Source of the DNA: Holosporales bacterium
GTDB lineage: Bacteria; Pseudomonadota; Alphaproteobacteria; RUG11792
DNA: 41,092 nt
Direction of reading: 5' to 3'
NCBI GenBank assembly: GCA_031262205.1
Contig: JAISID010000023.1
Location: forward strand, 1 to 41,092
Notes under the pieces: model-generated
Database searches by the model: none
Seen by the model: only the letters and a program-made list of their open reading frames with translations
What the model was told of the DNA's origin: nothing
In this document: positions 8,113 through 14,680 of the stretch, piece after piece
How the letters are laid out: the number at the start of each line of letters is the position of its first letter
Numbering within the stretch: the first letter of the stretch is position 1
Position numbers and translations under genes: made by a program

Positions 8113-8970
8113 TTAAATTCGCAACAAGACTTTGTCTATTTTCTCCATAGCGGTTACGGACGCCGGCGTTAAAGGAAGTCTTAGCTCGTTTTTTATAAAT
8201 CCTTTCTTATAAAGAATATATTTCAACGGAATAGGATTCGACTCGACGGATAAAACGTCGCTCAACGGAGCCAATTTCTTAGCAATCTCTCGCATAGTTT
8301 TTAAATCCCCCTTTTGGTATGACGACACCAAACTTTTAACGAGCGACGGTTCGACGTTCGCCGCCGCCGATACGCATCCGTCTCCCCCTTGAACTAAATA
8401 GCCGGCGAGGCTCGGATCGTCTCCGGACAACATTATCAAATCGGGCGCTAAAGACTTTACGGCGGCGACTCTCGATAAATTTGTATCGGAATCTTTTAAC
8501 GACACGTTGCCTAGCTTTGATAATTCAACAATCGTATCGACGCTCATATTAACCGCGCACCTACTAGGAATGTTATACATAATAATTGGAAGACGGCAAT
8601 TCTCGCGAACTCGCTTAAAATGCTCTATGATTCCGTTTTGCGTCGGCTTAACATAGTAAGGAGCCGATACCAAAACTCCGTCGGCGGATAGTCGTTCCGC
8701 TTGTTTTGTTAACCTAACGGTCTCCTCCGTGAAGCAAGAGCTGCACCCGACGATTATAGGAACCCGTCTGCCGGCGATCTCAATCGCTGCGGCAATAATT
8801 TTTTCTCTTTCCTCGTTAGATAAAAGCAAGCCTTCCCCTGTCGAACCGCATACGACTATTCCATCGGTTCCCGAATCTATTTGCCAATTGATAAGCCTCT
8901 CGAGAGCGGCAAAATCGACAAGATTACCGCTGAACGGAGTTATAAGAGCAACCATCGAACCCGCTAACAT
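8113..8970 (-). CDS. dapA: 4-hydroxy-tetrahydrodipicolinate synthase
   Basis: Condenses pyruvate with aspartate semialdehyde, the first committed step to diaminopimelate and lysine, and so supports peptidoglycan synthesis. Family marks are GSMVALITPF, VVCGSTGEG (pyruvate-binding GTTGE region), APYYVKPTQNG, the catalytic Tyr in MYNIPSRC and the Schiff-base Lys in VSLKDS. ATG 8970 aligns with the usual start (MxxGsxVAlxTPf); a TTG at 8982 would add four residues and is less likely. The length of 285 residues is normal. It is transcribed alone. Confidence 0.95.
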   Translation of the reverse strand: MLAGSMVALITPFSGNLVDFAALERLINWQIDSGTDGIVVCGSTGEGLLLSNEEREKIIAAAIEIAGRRVPIIVGCSSCFTEETVRLTKQAERLSADGVLVSAPYYVKPTQNGIIEHFKRVRENCRLPIIMYNIPSRCAVNMSVDTIVELSKLGNVSLKDSDTNLSRVAAVKSLAPDLIMLSGDDPSLAGYLVQGGDGCVSAAANVEPSLVKSLVSSYQKGDLKTMREIAKKLAPLSDVLSVESNPIPLKYILYKKGFIKNELRLPLTPASVTAMEKIDKVLLRI

Positions 8971-9196
8971 GTCTAAAACCAAAAACTACGCCGTCATAAG
9001 CGTATTATCAGCCGTAAACTTTTAAAAAAGCAATAAATTTATAAGAGCCGTTTTACGAATGTTTAAAACGACTTTTTGCTAAAACTTGCTTCAATGCTTT
9101 AACTGAAAATCTTGTAAATCTAGAAGATAAACATTATCATAAATTTGTAAATCTTTATATCGTTGAAAATAAAAAGTTTCTTGAAAGCAACGAGAT

Positions 9197-9718
9197 ATGA
9201 TCAAATCGGTAAAAATAATCGCGGCGGCATTGTCAATCGCGTTAATTGGAGGCTGCTCTAGAATGGCCGTAAACGAAACGACAGTCGACGTCAATTTTAA
9301 AAAGTTGGACGAAAAGGCATCCGTTCCAATATACGGCACGCCGAGCAGCGCAGGATGCGATTTAAGAGCCTGCCTAGACAAAGACGTCGTCTTGCAACCT
9401 GGAAAAATCGCGATGATTCCCATCGGCATGGCTTTTGAAATCCCAGAGGGACATTTTGGATTGGTATGCCCAAGAAGCGGCCTAGCGTCCAAATACGGCG
9501 TTACTCTAATAAATTCGCCAGGCGTTCTCGATTCCGATTTCAGAAGCGAGATGAAAGTTCCCTTAACAAATTATTCAAACATCCCTTTCACAATCACAAA
9601 CGGAATGCGGATAGTTCAACTCATCATTATCCCATTTAAAAAAGCAAATTGGAAAGAAGCGAAAGAATTATCAAAAACAGCTCGCGAAGGCGGATTCGGC
9701 TCGACAGGACTAAAATAG
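9197..9718 (+). CDS. dut: dUTPase with N-terminal lipoprotein signal and possible internal start
   Basis: Trimeric-type dUTP diphosphatase (dUTP to dUMP + PPi). All five motifs are visible: AGCDLRA, PRSGLA, GVLDSDFRSE, RIVQLI, REGGFGSTG. From ATG 9197 the protein begins MIKSVKIIAAALSIALIGGC, which has the form of a lipoprotein signal (Lys-rich n-region, hydrophobic core, IGGC lipobox). From the internal ATG 9263 it would be an ordinary 151-residue cytosolic dUTPase. That ATG has a strong GGAGG ten bases upstream, and the same bases encode the lipobox Gly-Gly. Both a membrane-anchored and a cytosolic form may be made; the sequence does not decide. Confidence 0.92.
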   Translation: MIKSVKIIAAALSIALIGGCSRMAVNETTVDVNFKKLDEKASVPIYGTPSSAGCDLRACLDKDVVLQPGKIAMIPIGMAFEIPEGHFGLVCPRSGLASKYGVTLINSPGVLDSDFRSEMKVPLTNYSNIPFTITNGMRIVQLIIIPFKKANWKEAKELSKTAREGGFGSTGLK

Positions 9719-9734
9719 CCTCATAATGGTAAGA

Positions 9735-9857
9735 AAATAATTGTCCTATGAAATGTCTCTAGGCATATTTTATAAGTGCAACTGTCATAAGTTTAGCCGG
9801 AAACCACTATGTCCACTAAATCGACATAATCGCGGGAGCCAAAAGGAAAATATTATA
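9735..9857. repeat. Degenerate copy 4 of the TIR palindromic element
   Basis: The right end (9813-9857) matches the other copies well: ACTAAATCGACATAATCG, then GGGAGCC and AAAAGGAAAATATTAT. The inner part TATAAGTGCAACTGTCATAA (about 9771-9790) matches TTAAAAGTGCAACTTGTCAA of copy 3. The left end is eroded. The element fills most of the dut-tkt convergent gap. Confidence 0.6.
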
Positions 9858-9891
9858 GATATGTATCACACATAAATATTTCGAAAGTAAA

Positions 9892-11805
9892 TTATCCTCC
9901 AATTAATCCTTTCACATTTTCCACAGTAAAGCCGAATTTGCTAAACAAATCTTCGGAAGTCCCAGACTCTCCAAACTCGTCGAGCCCAAGAATAATATCG
10001 TTTTCTCTTGTTCTATATTTATAGAGACTTGTAGAACTCCCAGCTTCCATTATTAGTTTCCTACCGCTTAAAACAGAAGTTTTATAAGCATAAGGTTGTC
10101 TGTCGAAAAGCTCGAAACAAGGAGCGGAATAAATTTGAATATCAAAATCCAAAACGGCGTTTTTAATATCAAAAGCAAGAGACGTCTCGGAACCGGAAGC
10201 AATAATAGTTAATTGTTCTTTCCCATTCAGGGCAAACGGCGAAATTTTATATATTCCAGCTGCGGACAGATTATCTTCTATATTAACGCGTTGAATATTT
10301 GGGAACGACTGACGAGACAAAATCAAAGCCGAAGGCGTCTCGCGATTTTGAATAGCTAATTCAATACATTCAGCGACTTCAACGCCGCAGCAAGGTCTAA
10401 AAACATTTATATTCGGCGTTGCTCTTAAGGCCGCGAGTTGTTCAATCGGCTGATGAGTAATTCCATCTTCTCCAACTCCTATAGAATCGTGAGTAAATAT
10501 AAAAATTGGAGCAATTTTCATTAGAGCCGCATTTCTAACGGCTGGTTTCATATAGTCGCTAAAAACTAAAAACGTACTGCCAAACGGGATAAATCCTTCG
10601 AGAGTTAAGCCGTTCATAACGCAGCCCATAGCGTGCTCTCTTACTCCGTAATGTATATAATTACCATCAAAATAACTTCTGTTAATTGGAACGCTATTTT
10701 TGGAAAACACACGGGTAGACTCGGACAAATCGGCGGAACCGCCGATTAGTAATGGGAATTTAGAAGCTAATTTCTCAAAAACTAATCCGCTAAAATATCT
10801 AGTAGCCCTGGGTTTCTTCTTAGCGTTCAGCAACGGTTTAATATTAGAAATTTCCTCTCTAACACTGGCAAGCGTCTTTTGAAAGGAGGCGCCAGCCTCC
10901 AGTGAAACTGGAGACGCCTGCAAGGCGCGCGCAGTTTGAAACTGCGCGCTGGCGCCTCCCCTCCCAAAAGACGCTTCCATACTCTTTGGAATCGTAAACG
11001 GTTCCTCGGGAAACCCAAACTGCTTCCTAATCTTCCGAGCCTCTTCTTCCATAACGAAATACCCGTGGCATAAAGAATTCCCCGAACTAACGGAACCTTG
11101 TCCTATTTTAGTTTTAAAAGCGACAAAAACCGGACGCTTTGCTTTCTTTGCATCCCGTATTGTTTCTATAATTTTTCGATAGTTATGACCGTCGCTTCTA
11201 AAAACTTCAAAACCGCATGCTTTAAATCGAACTAAATTATCTGCGGCGTAATAAGAAGCCTTGCCGTCTATACAAATATCGTTATCGTCGAACAAAACGA
11301 TTAGATTGTCAAGATTAAGCGACGAAGCTAACGCCGCAGCTTCATATGAAATTCCTTCCATCAAGCATCCATCTCCAACAATCGCAAAAACTTTACTTTC
11401 AAGTTTTTTCTTTTTAAGAGCTATCGCTATTCCAACCGCCGTTCCTAACCCCTGGCCTAACGCCCCCGTCGTCATTTCAACGCCTAGTTCTTTGTCTAAT
11501 ATCGGATGCCCTTGGCACCTTGCTCCCAATTGTCTAAATTTTTTTAAATCTTCTATTGTAATATCGGTTTTTTGCGAAAGGTAAATCGCAGAGTATAACA
11601 TGGCGCTTGCATGTCCTGCAGATAGTATCAATCTATCTCTAGTTTCGTCCCCCGGGGCAAAATTCATTCCTCCGTTAAAAAGAACCGACGTCACGTCTGC
11701 GAAACCCATCGCCGCTCCCTGATGACCAGATTTTGCTTTGTTTACCATATCGATTGATAAACATCTTATTGCGTTTGCAAAATCCTGTAATTCCCGATAA
11801 TCCAT
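9892..11805 (-). CDS. tkt: Transketolase with an in-frame palindromic insertion
   Basis: ThDP-dependent transketolase of the non-oxidative pentose phosphate pathway. The N-terminal ThDP domain shows GHQGAAMGFADV, RDRLILSAGHAS and GDGCLMEGISYEAAALASS with the NDICIDG metal-ligand region. The pyrimidine domain shows FIFTHDSIGVGEDGITHQP, and the C-terminal domain follows. It has 637 residues in total. Codons about 278-312 derive from a 105-bp palindrome (10871-10975) inserted in frame in the linker between the first two domains; it adds Gly/Ala/Gln-rich sequence (GGASAQFQTARALQASP...) with no family counterpart. The frame stays open and catalytic blocks are intact, so the enzyme is probably functional. 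Last gene of the rplY operon. Confidence 0.95.
   Translation of the reverse strand: MDYRELQDFANAIRCLSIDMVNKAKSGHQGAAMGFADVTSVLFNGGMNFAPGDETRDRLILSAGHASAMLYSAIYLSQKTDITIEDLKKFRQLGARCQGHPILDKELGVEMTTGALGQGLGTAVGIAIALKKKKLESKVFAIVGDGCLMEGISYEAAALASSLNLDNLIVLFDDNDICIDGKASYYAADNLVRFKACGFEVFRSDGHNYRKIIETIRDAKKAKRPVFVAFKTKIGQGSVSSGNSLCHGYFVMEEEARKIRKQFGFPEEPFTIPKSMEASFGRGGASAQFQTARALQASPVSLEAGASFQKTLASVREEISNIKPLLNAKKKPRATRYFSGLVFEKLASKFPLLIGGSADLSESTRVFSKNSVPINRSYFDGNYIHYGVREHAMGCVMNGLTLEGFIPFGSTFLVFSDYMKPAVRNAALMKIAPIFIFTHDSIGVGEDGITHQPIEQLAALRATPNINVFRPCCGVEVAECIELAIQNRETPSALILSRQSFPNIQRVNIEDNLSAAGIYKISPFALNGKEQLTIIASGSETSLAFDIKNAVLDFDIQIYSAPCFELFDRQPYAYKTSVLSGRKLIMEAGSSTSLYKYRTRENDIILGLDEFGESGTSEDLFSKFGFTVENVKGLIGG
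10871..10975. repeat. Cloverleaf palindromic element, copy A (inside tkt)
   Basis: Outer arms AGCGTCTTTTG (10871-10881) and CAAAAGACGCT (10965-10975). Closing stem GGAGGCGCCAG (10885-10895) / CTGGCGCCTCC (10949-10959). Inside are three abutting hairpins: CTCCAGT/ACTGGAG with loop GAA (10897-10913), CGCCT/AGGCG with loop GCA (10915-10927), and CGCGCAGTT/AACTGCGCG with loop TGA (10928-10948). Total 105 bp, exactly 35 codons, so tkt stays in frame. GC content is far above the surroundings. Same fold as the element at 28550-28634. Confidence 0.9.
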
Positions 11806-11809
11806 TTAT

Positions 11810-11974
11810 TTACCGCCTCGAAGCGACTCGCGCAATCGTCTGTTCGACATTAGCTATTAGAGTCTCGGTCTTTTCATAATACGCAACGGGTATATCTAAT
11901 CCAAAAGAAGCAAAAAATAATACGCCGACTATTGTAAGAAACATTATCGAAACCCATAATACTTTAAATATCAC
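11810..11974 (-). CDS. Small single-span membrane protein between pth and tkt
   Basis: A 54-residue frame starting GTG at 11974 and ending TAA at 11810. The GTG overlaps the pth stop (GTGA), suggesting translational coupling, and the stop lies 4 bases before the tkt ATG. The sequence begins MIFKVLWVSIMFLTIVGVLF, one strong transmembrane helix (about residues 5-25). It is followed by a short hydrophilic tail (AYYEKTETLIANVEQTIARV, ASRR) predicted helical. No family is recognised. Tight packing in a same-strand operon is the main evidence that it is real. Confidence 0.65.
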   Translation of the reverse strand: MIFKVLWVSIMFLTIVGVLFFASFGLDIPVAYYEKTETLIANVEQTIARVASRR

Positions 11975-12549
11975 GTCTTGTTCGCCGCTTCTAAAATCTT
12001 ACCGATAGTATTTACCTTTTCCTCCTCCAATAACAGCTCTGTAATAAACTCTGAAATTGGACGAAACGCTCTAGTCATAATTTCAGATAATTCTTCTTTA
12101 CGAAATGGAGAAAGCACATAATCAGCAACTTGGTCTCTTAAAGGAGGTCTCCCAACTCCTATTCGTATTCTCCAATAATTCTTGCCGATTGATTCGTCTA
12201 TATTGCGAATCCCATTGTGCCCTCCGCTACTCCCTGAAAATTTTATTTTTATTTTTAAAGGTTCAAGGTCTATATCGTCGTGAACTACAAATATATTTTT
12301 AGTTTGAATTTTGAAAAACGAAACGATTCCCTCAACGGCTTTGCCCGATAAATTCATAAATGTTTGAGGTTTCTGAATTATGATTTTGTTTTGACCAAAT
12401 ATCTTTTCCGAATAAAAGTAACTTCCTTTTGCCTTAAAATCGGGAAATTCATATTCGCGGGCTATATAATCGGCAAACATAAACCCTATGTTATGCCTAG
12501 CGCGAGAATACTCTACCCCCGGATTTCCAAGGCCGACAAGCAAAAACAT
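11971..12549 (-). CDS. pth: Peptidyl-tRNA hydrolase
   Basis: Cleaves peptidyl-tRNAs released from stalled ribosomes. The 192 residues show all family marks: LLVGLGNPGVEYSRARHNIG (Asn and catalytic His), TFMNLSGKAV, VVHDDIDL (catalytic Asp) and KFSGSSGGHNGIRNI. ATG 12549 overlaps the rplY stop by one base (TAATG), the conserved rplY-pth arrangement. The C-terminal ~20 residues are helical and charged, as in other bacteria. Confidence 0.96.
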   Translation of the reverse strand: MFLLVGLGNPGVEYSRARHNIGFMFADYIAREYEFPDFKAKGSYFYSEKIFGQNKIIIQKPQTFMNLSGKAVEGIVSFFKIQTKNIFVVHDDIDLEPLKIKIKFSGSSGGHNGIRNIDESIGKNYWRIRIGVGRPPLRDQVADYVLSPFRKEELSEIMTRAFRPISEFITELLLEEEKVNTIGKILEAANKT

Positions 12550-13175
12550 TATCCCTCGGTCTTTGTCGCTTCCGCCTCTTCTTCACCCGTTGCCGTTTTC
12601 TCATCCGCTTCGCTAGAAGTCGCTCCGACTATTGTTGCTAAAACAGCGTCCCTCTCAGGGAAAGCCGGCGAAATGCCTCTTGGCAATTTTATATCTTCCA
12701 ACAAAAAGGAATACCCTATATCTTTATCGGCGACATCTACAATGATCTTTTCCGGAATAGCGGTTGGCGAACAGAGACATTCAAGTTTATGAATAATTAC
12801 GTTAATAACCCCGCCTTTTTTAAGACCAGGAGATTTATCTTCGTTAACAAACTCGACGGCTATTCCAATTTTTACCTTTGAATCTGCCGAGATTCTCTGA
12901 AAATCAATGTGAATCGGCTTATCGGTTACCGGATGAAACGTAATTTCCTTAGGGAGAAATTTTTCGGCTTTGTTCCCAATCTTCGCGTCTATTATATGAC
13001 CTAAAAACGAAGAGCTATAACATTCCGCAATAAGTTCTTTCTCGCCCACGGCGACTAAAACAGGCTCGGCATCGGCTCCATAAATAACGCCGGGAACAAA
13101 TCCATCCTTACGTAACTTCCTAGTCTCTCGTTTTCCAAAAACATCTCGTTTTATAATCTTCAAATTTGAAGTCAT
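12549..13175 (-). CDS. rplY: 50S ribosomal protein L25/general stress protein Ctc
   Basis: L25 of the long CTC/TL5 type, which binds 5S rRNA. The N-terminal RNA-binding domain (residues ~1-90) includes RDVFGKRETRKLRKDGFVPG and VIYG; the TL5-like C-terminal domain includes HIDFQRIS, VEFVNEDKSPGLKKGGVINV and ISPAFPERDAVLATIV. A Glu/Ala/Thr-rich tail closes the protein. ATG 13175 is preferred because AGGA lies 11 bases upstream; the ATG at 13187 directly abuts that AGGA, leaving no spacing. First recognised gene of the operon with pth, the small membrane protein and tkt. Confidence 0.93.
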   Translation of the reverse strand: MTSNLKIIKRDVFGKRETRKLRKDGFVPGVIYGADAEPVLVAVGEKELIAECYSSSFLGHIIDAKIGNKAEKFLPKEITFHPVTDKPIHIDFQRISADSKVKIGIAVEFVNEDKSPGLKKGGVINVIIHKLECLCSPTAIPEKIIVDVADKDIGYSFLLEDIKLPRGISPAFPERDAVLATIVGATSSEADEKTATGEEEAEATKTEG

Positions 13176-13187
13176 TATCGTCTTCAT

Positions 13188-13790
13188 CCTAAATATCGCG
13201 ACACGCCTTTGCTATTGATTGTATGTTTTTTCCCACGGTAAGTAAATGCATATTTAAACAACCGCCGTAAAGATTTTACTATACTCAAGAAAGACGAAAA
13301 AATAACCTCGCTTCAGCAAAAAGACCGTAATTTGTTCTAATAAATTCCTTAGGCATATCTCCTCCCTAAAAACCGACTGCGTCGTTACCTTTCTAATTTT
13401 TAAGGAATTATCCCACGACATATGGACATAACTTTGAAGTCCGTTCTCATAAAGGAACTAGAGAACCGCCCTTTAACACGCAACAAACAAATTAACCGTA
13501 TACCGCTGGGATGATAGCGGCCTGTAGGTACATCAGAATAATTCATTAAAACCATTCGCCGTACCAGAGGATGATGCCTTAAAAGAATTATCTTAAAATA
13601 TAGCCGCTGCAGTAACTTATTTGTAAGCCTCCCTTTATCCAATGGATGGTTCCGAATTTCCCCTAAAAATAAACCTCCGAAATATAGTTCTCGCTGGCAA
13701 ACTTCTAAAGTCTACAATACAACGTTTTCCCCTATCCTAGCTGCAAGGAATTGGTGTATCCTTTATATATGGGGCTTAATTCTACCGCGT
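13188..13790. other. Intergenic between rplY and dsbB
   Basis: About 600 bases with no recognised gene or known RNA. The only notable item is a very short frame with a strong ribosome site (13285-13356, minus). Frames of ~80 codons on the minus strand around 13400-13642 have no family resemblance and no ribosome site. An AT-rich TATATAT run near 13765 may belong to the dsbB promoter. Confidence 0.4.
13285..13356 (-). CDS. Possible 23-residue leader or remnant upstream of rplY
   Basis: ATG at 13356 is preceded closely by GGGAGGAGAT, one of the best ribosome sites in the window. It opens a 23-residue frame (MPKEFIRTNYGLFAEARLFF RLS). It ends ~110 bases before the rplY start on the same strand. 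It could be a leader peptide, the surviving start of a decayed gene, or chance. Confidence 0.3.
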   Translation of the reverse strand: MPKEFIRTNYGLFAEARLFFRLS

Positions 13791-14276
13791 ATGATTATTT
13801 TATTTAAGCCGAAATTCGTATGTTTTGCAGTATTTTTTATCGCCGTATCGTTATTCTTAACATCCGTCGCCTCGCAAATATTTTTTTCAGAAAAGCCCTG
13901 TCAATTATGTTTAATTTCTAGGTATTCATACTTAGTCGTAGCCATGTTTGCAATATTATCTTTAAAAATTCGAATCTTTAAACCATTGTTGCTTTTAGGA
14001 ATTACATTTGCTCTGCTCTTTGGACTATATCATCTGGGAGTTGAAAACCATTGGTGGAGCGGACCTCAAAGTTGTGTTTCAGAACTTCCAGTTTTGGAAA
14101 ATATAACGACTAGAAATTTTATGGAAAATTCGAAAGTATATTGCGATAGAGTAAACTGGAAAATATTGGGGATATCGTCGACTCTGTGGAGCTTTTTAAT
14201 TTCCGCATTTTTGTTTTGGTTTGTCAGTATCTCGTACGTTTTAAATTTTTACTTGAAAAGGTTGGAAGATGAGTAA
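13791..14276 (+). CDS. dsbB: Disulfide bond formation protein DsbB
   Basis: Inner-membrane quinone-linked oxidase that reoxidises DsbA. 161 residues and four hydrophobic segments. The first Cys pair is in PCQLCLISRYSY (family CxLCxxqR). The second region has YHLGVENHWWSGPQSC and VYCDRVNWKILGISSTLW, the form typical of alphaproteobacterial DsbB. It overlaps the next gene by 8 bases, so it leads an operon with the TssE-like gene and priA. Confidence 0.93.
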   Translation: MIILFKPKFVCFAVFFIAVSLFLTSVASQIFFSEKPCQLCLISRYSYLVVAMFAILSLKIRIFKPLLLLGITFALLFGLYHLGVENHWWSGPQSCVSELPVLENITTRNFMENSKVYCDRVNWKILGISSTLWSFLISAFLFWFVSISYVLNFYLKRLEDE

Positions 14277-14670
14277 CCTAAAGATTGACGCTCCGTTTCT
14301 AAACAAATTCAATAGAGATTCTATATATATAACGTCTTACAAGGAATTATGCGATTCAATCGTGGAAGAAATAGGAAGCATTTTATCTTCTAAATTGAAA
14401 ACGCCGGGGAATTATAAGGATAAGCAAATTACAAACTCCCCTTTTTCATATGGAGTACGGGACTTGCAATCTATAGGAACGTCAACCGAAGACATCGCGG
14501 ACTTTAAGGAACACTGCAAAGCCGTGATTTTGAAATTCGAAAACAGAATATCTAATATAGAAATAAACGAGATTGCTTTTGATAAAGAAAAACAAAACTT
14601 AAAGATGAGCATAACTTGCTTACTGAAGCGCTTCGATAAACAATTCGTCGCCGAAATCGTTATTTCATGA
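14269..14670 (+). CDS. tssE: TssE/gp25-like baseplate protein
   Basis: 133 residues resembling the gp25/TssE family, the wedge protein of contractile baseplates (type VI secretion, phage tails). Matching features: an N-terminal SIVEEIGSILSSKL helix (family: LLNTR region), SPFSYGVRDLQSIGTS (family: SVxxYGLPDLxxxxxxS), then KAVILKFENRISNIEI (family: IxxFEPRLxxVxV) and LKMSITCLL (family: LxFxIxxxL). No other contractile-system gene is in this window, so the rest must lie elsewhere or be lost. The ATG lies inside the end of dsbB and the stop is 10 bases before priA. The assignment rests on pattern only. Confidence 0.65.
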   Translation: MSNLKIDAPFLNKFNRDSIYITSYKELCDSIVEEIGSILSSKLKTPGNYKDKQITNSPFSYGVRDLQSIGTSTEDIADFKEHCKAVILKFENRISNIEINEIAFDKEKQNLKMSITCLLKRFDKQFVAEIVIS

Positions 14671-14680
14671 AACGCATAGT

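Noticed and set aside
10827..11018. Frame in another register across the tkt palindrome
   Set aside because: Created by the GC-rich palindrome; tkt runs through in its own frame with intact motifs on both sides.
13400..13642. 80-codon minus-strand frame between rplY and dsbB
   Set aside because: Composition is not protein-like (Arg/Leu-rich scramble), no ribosome site, no known domain.
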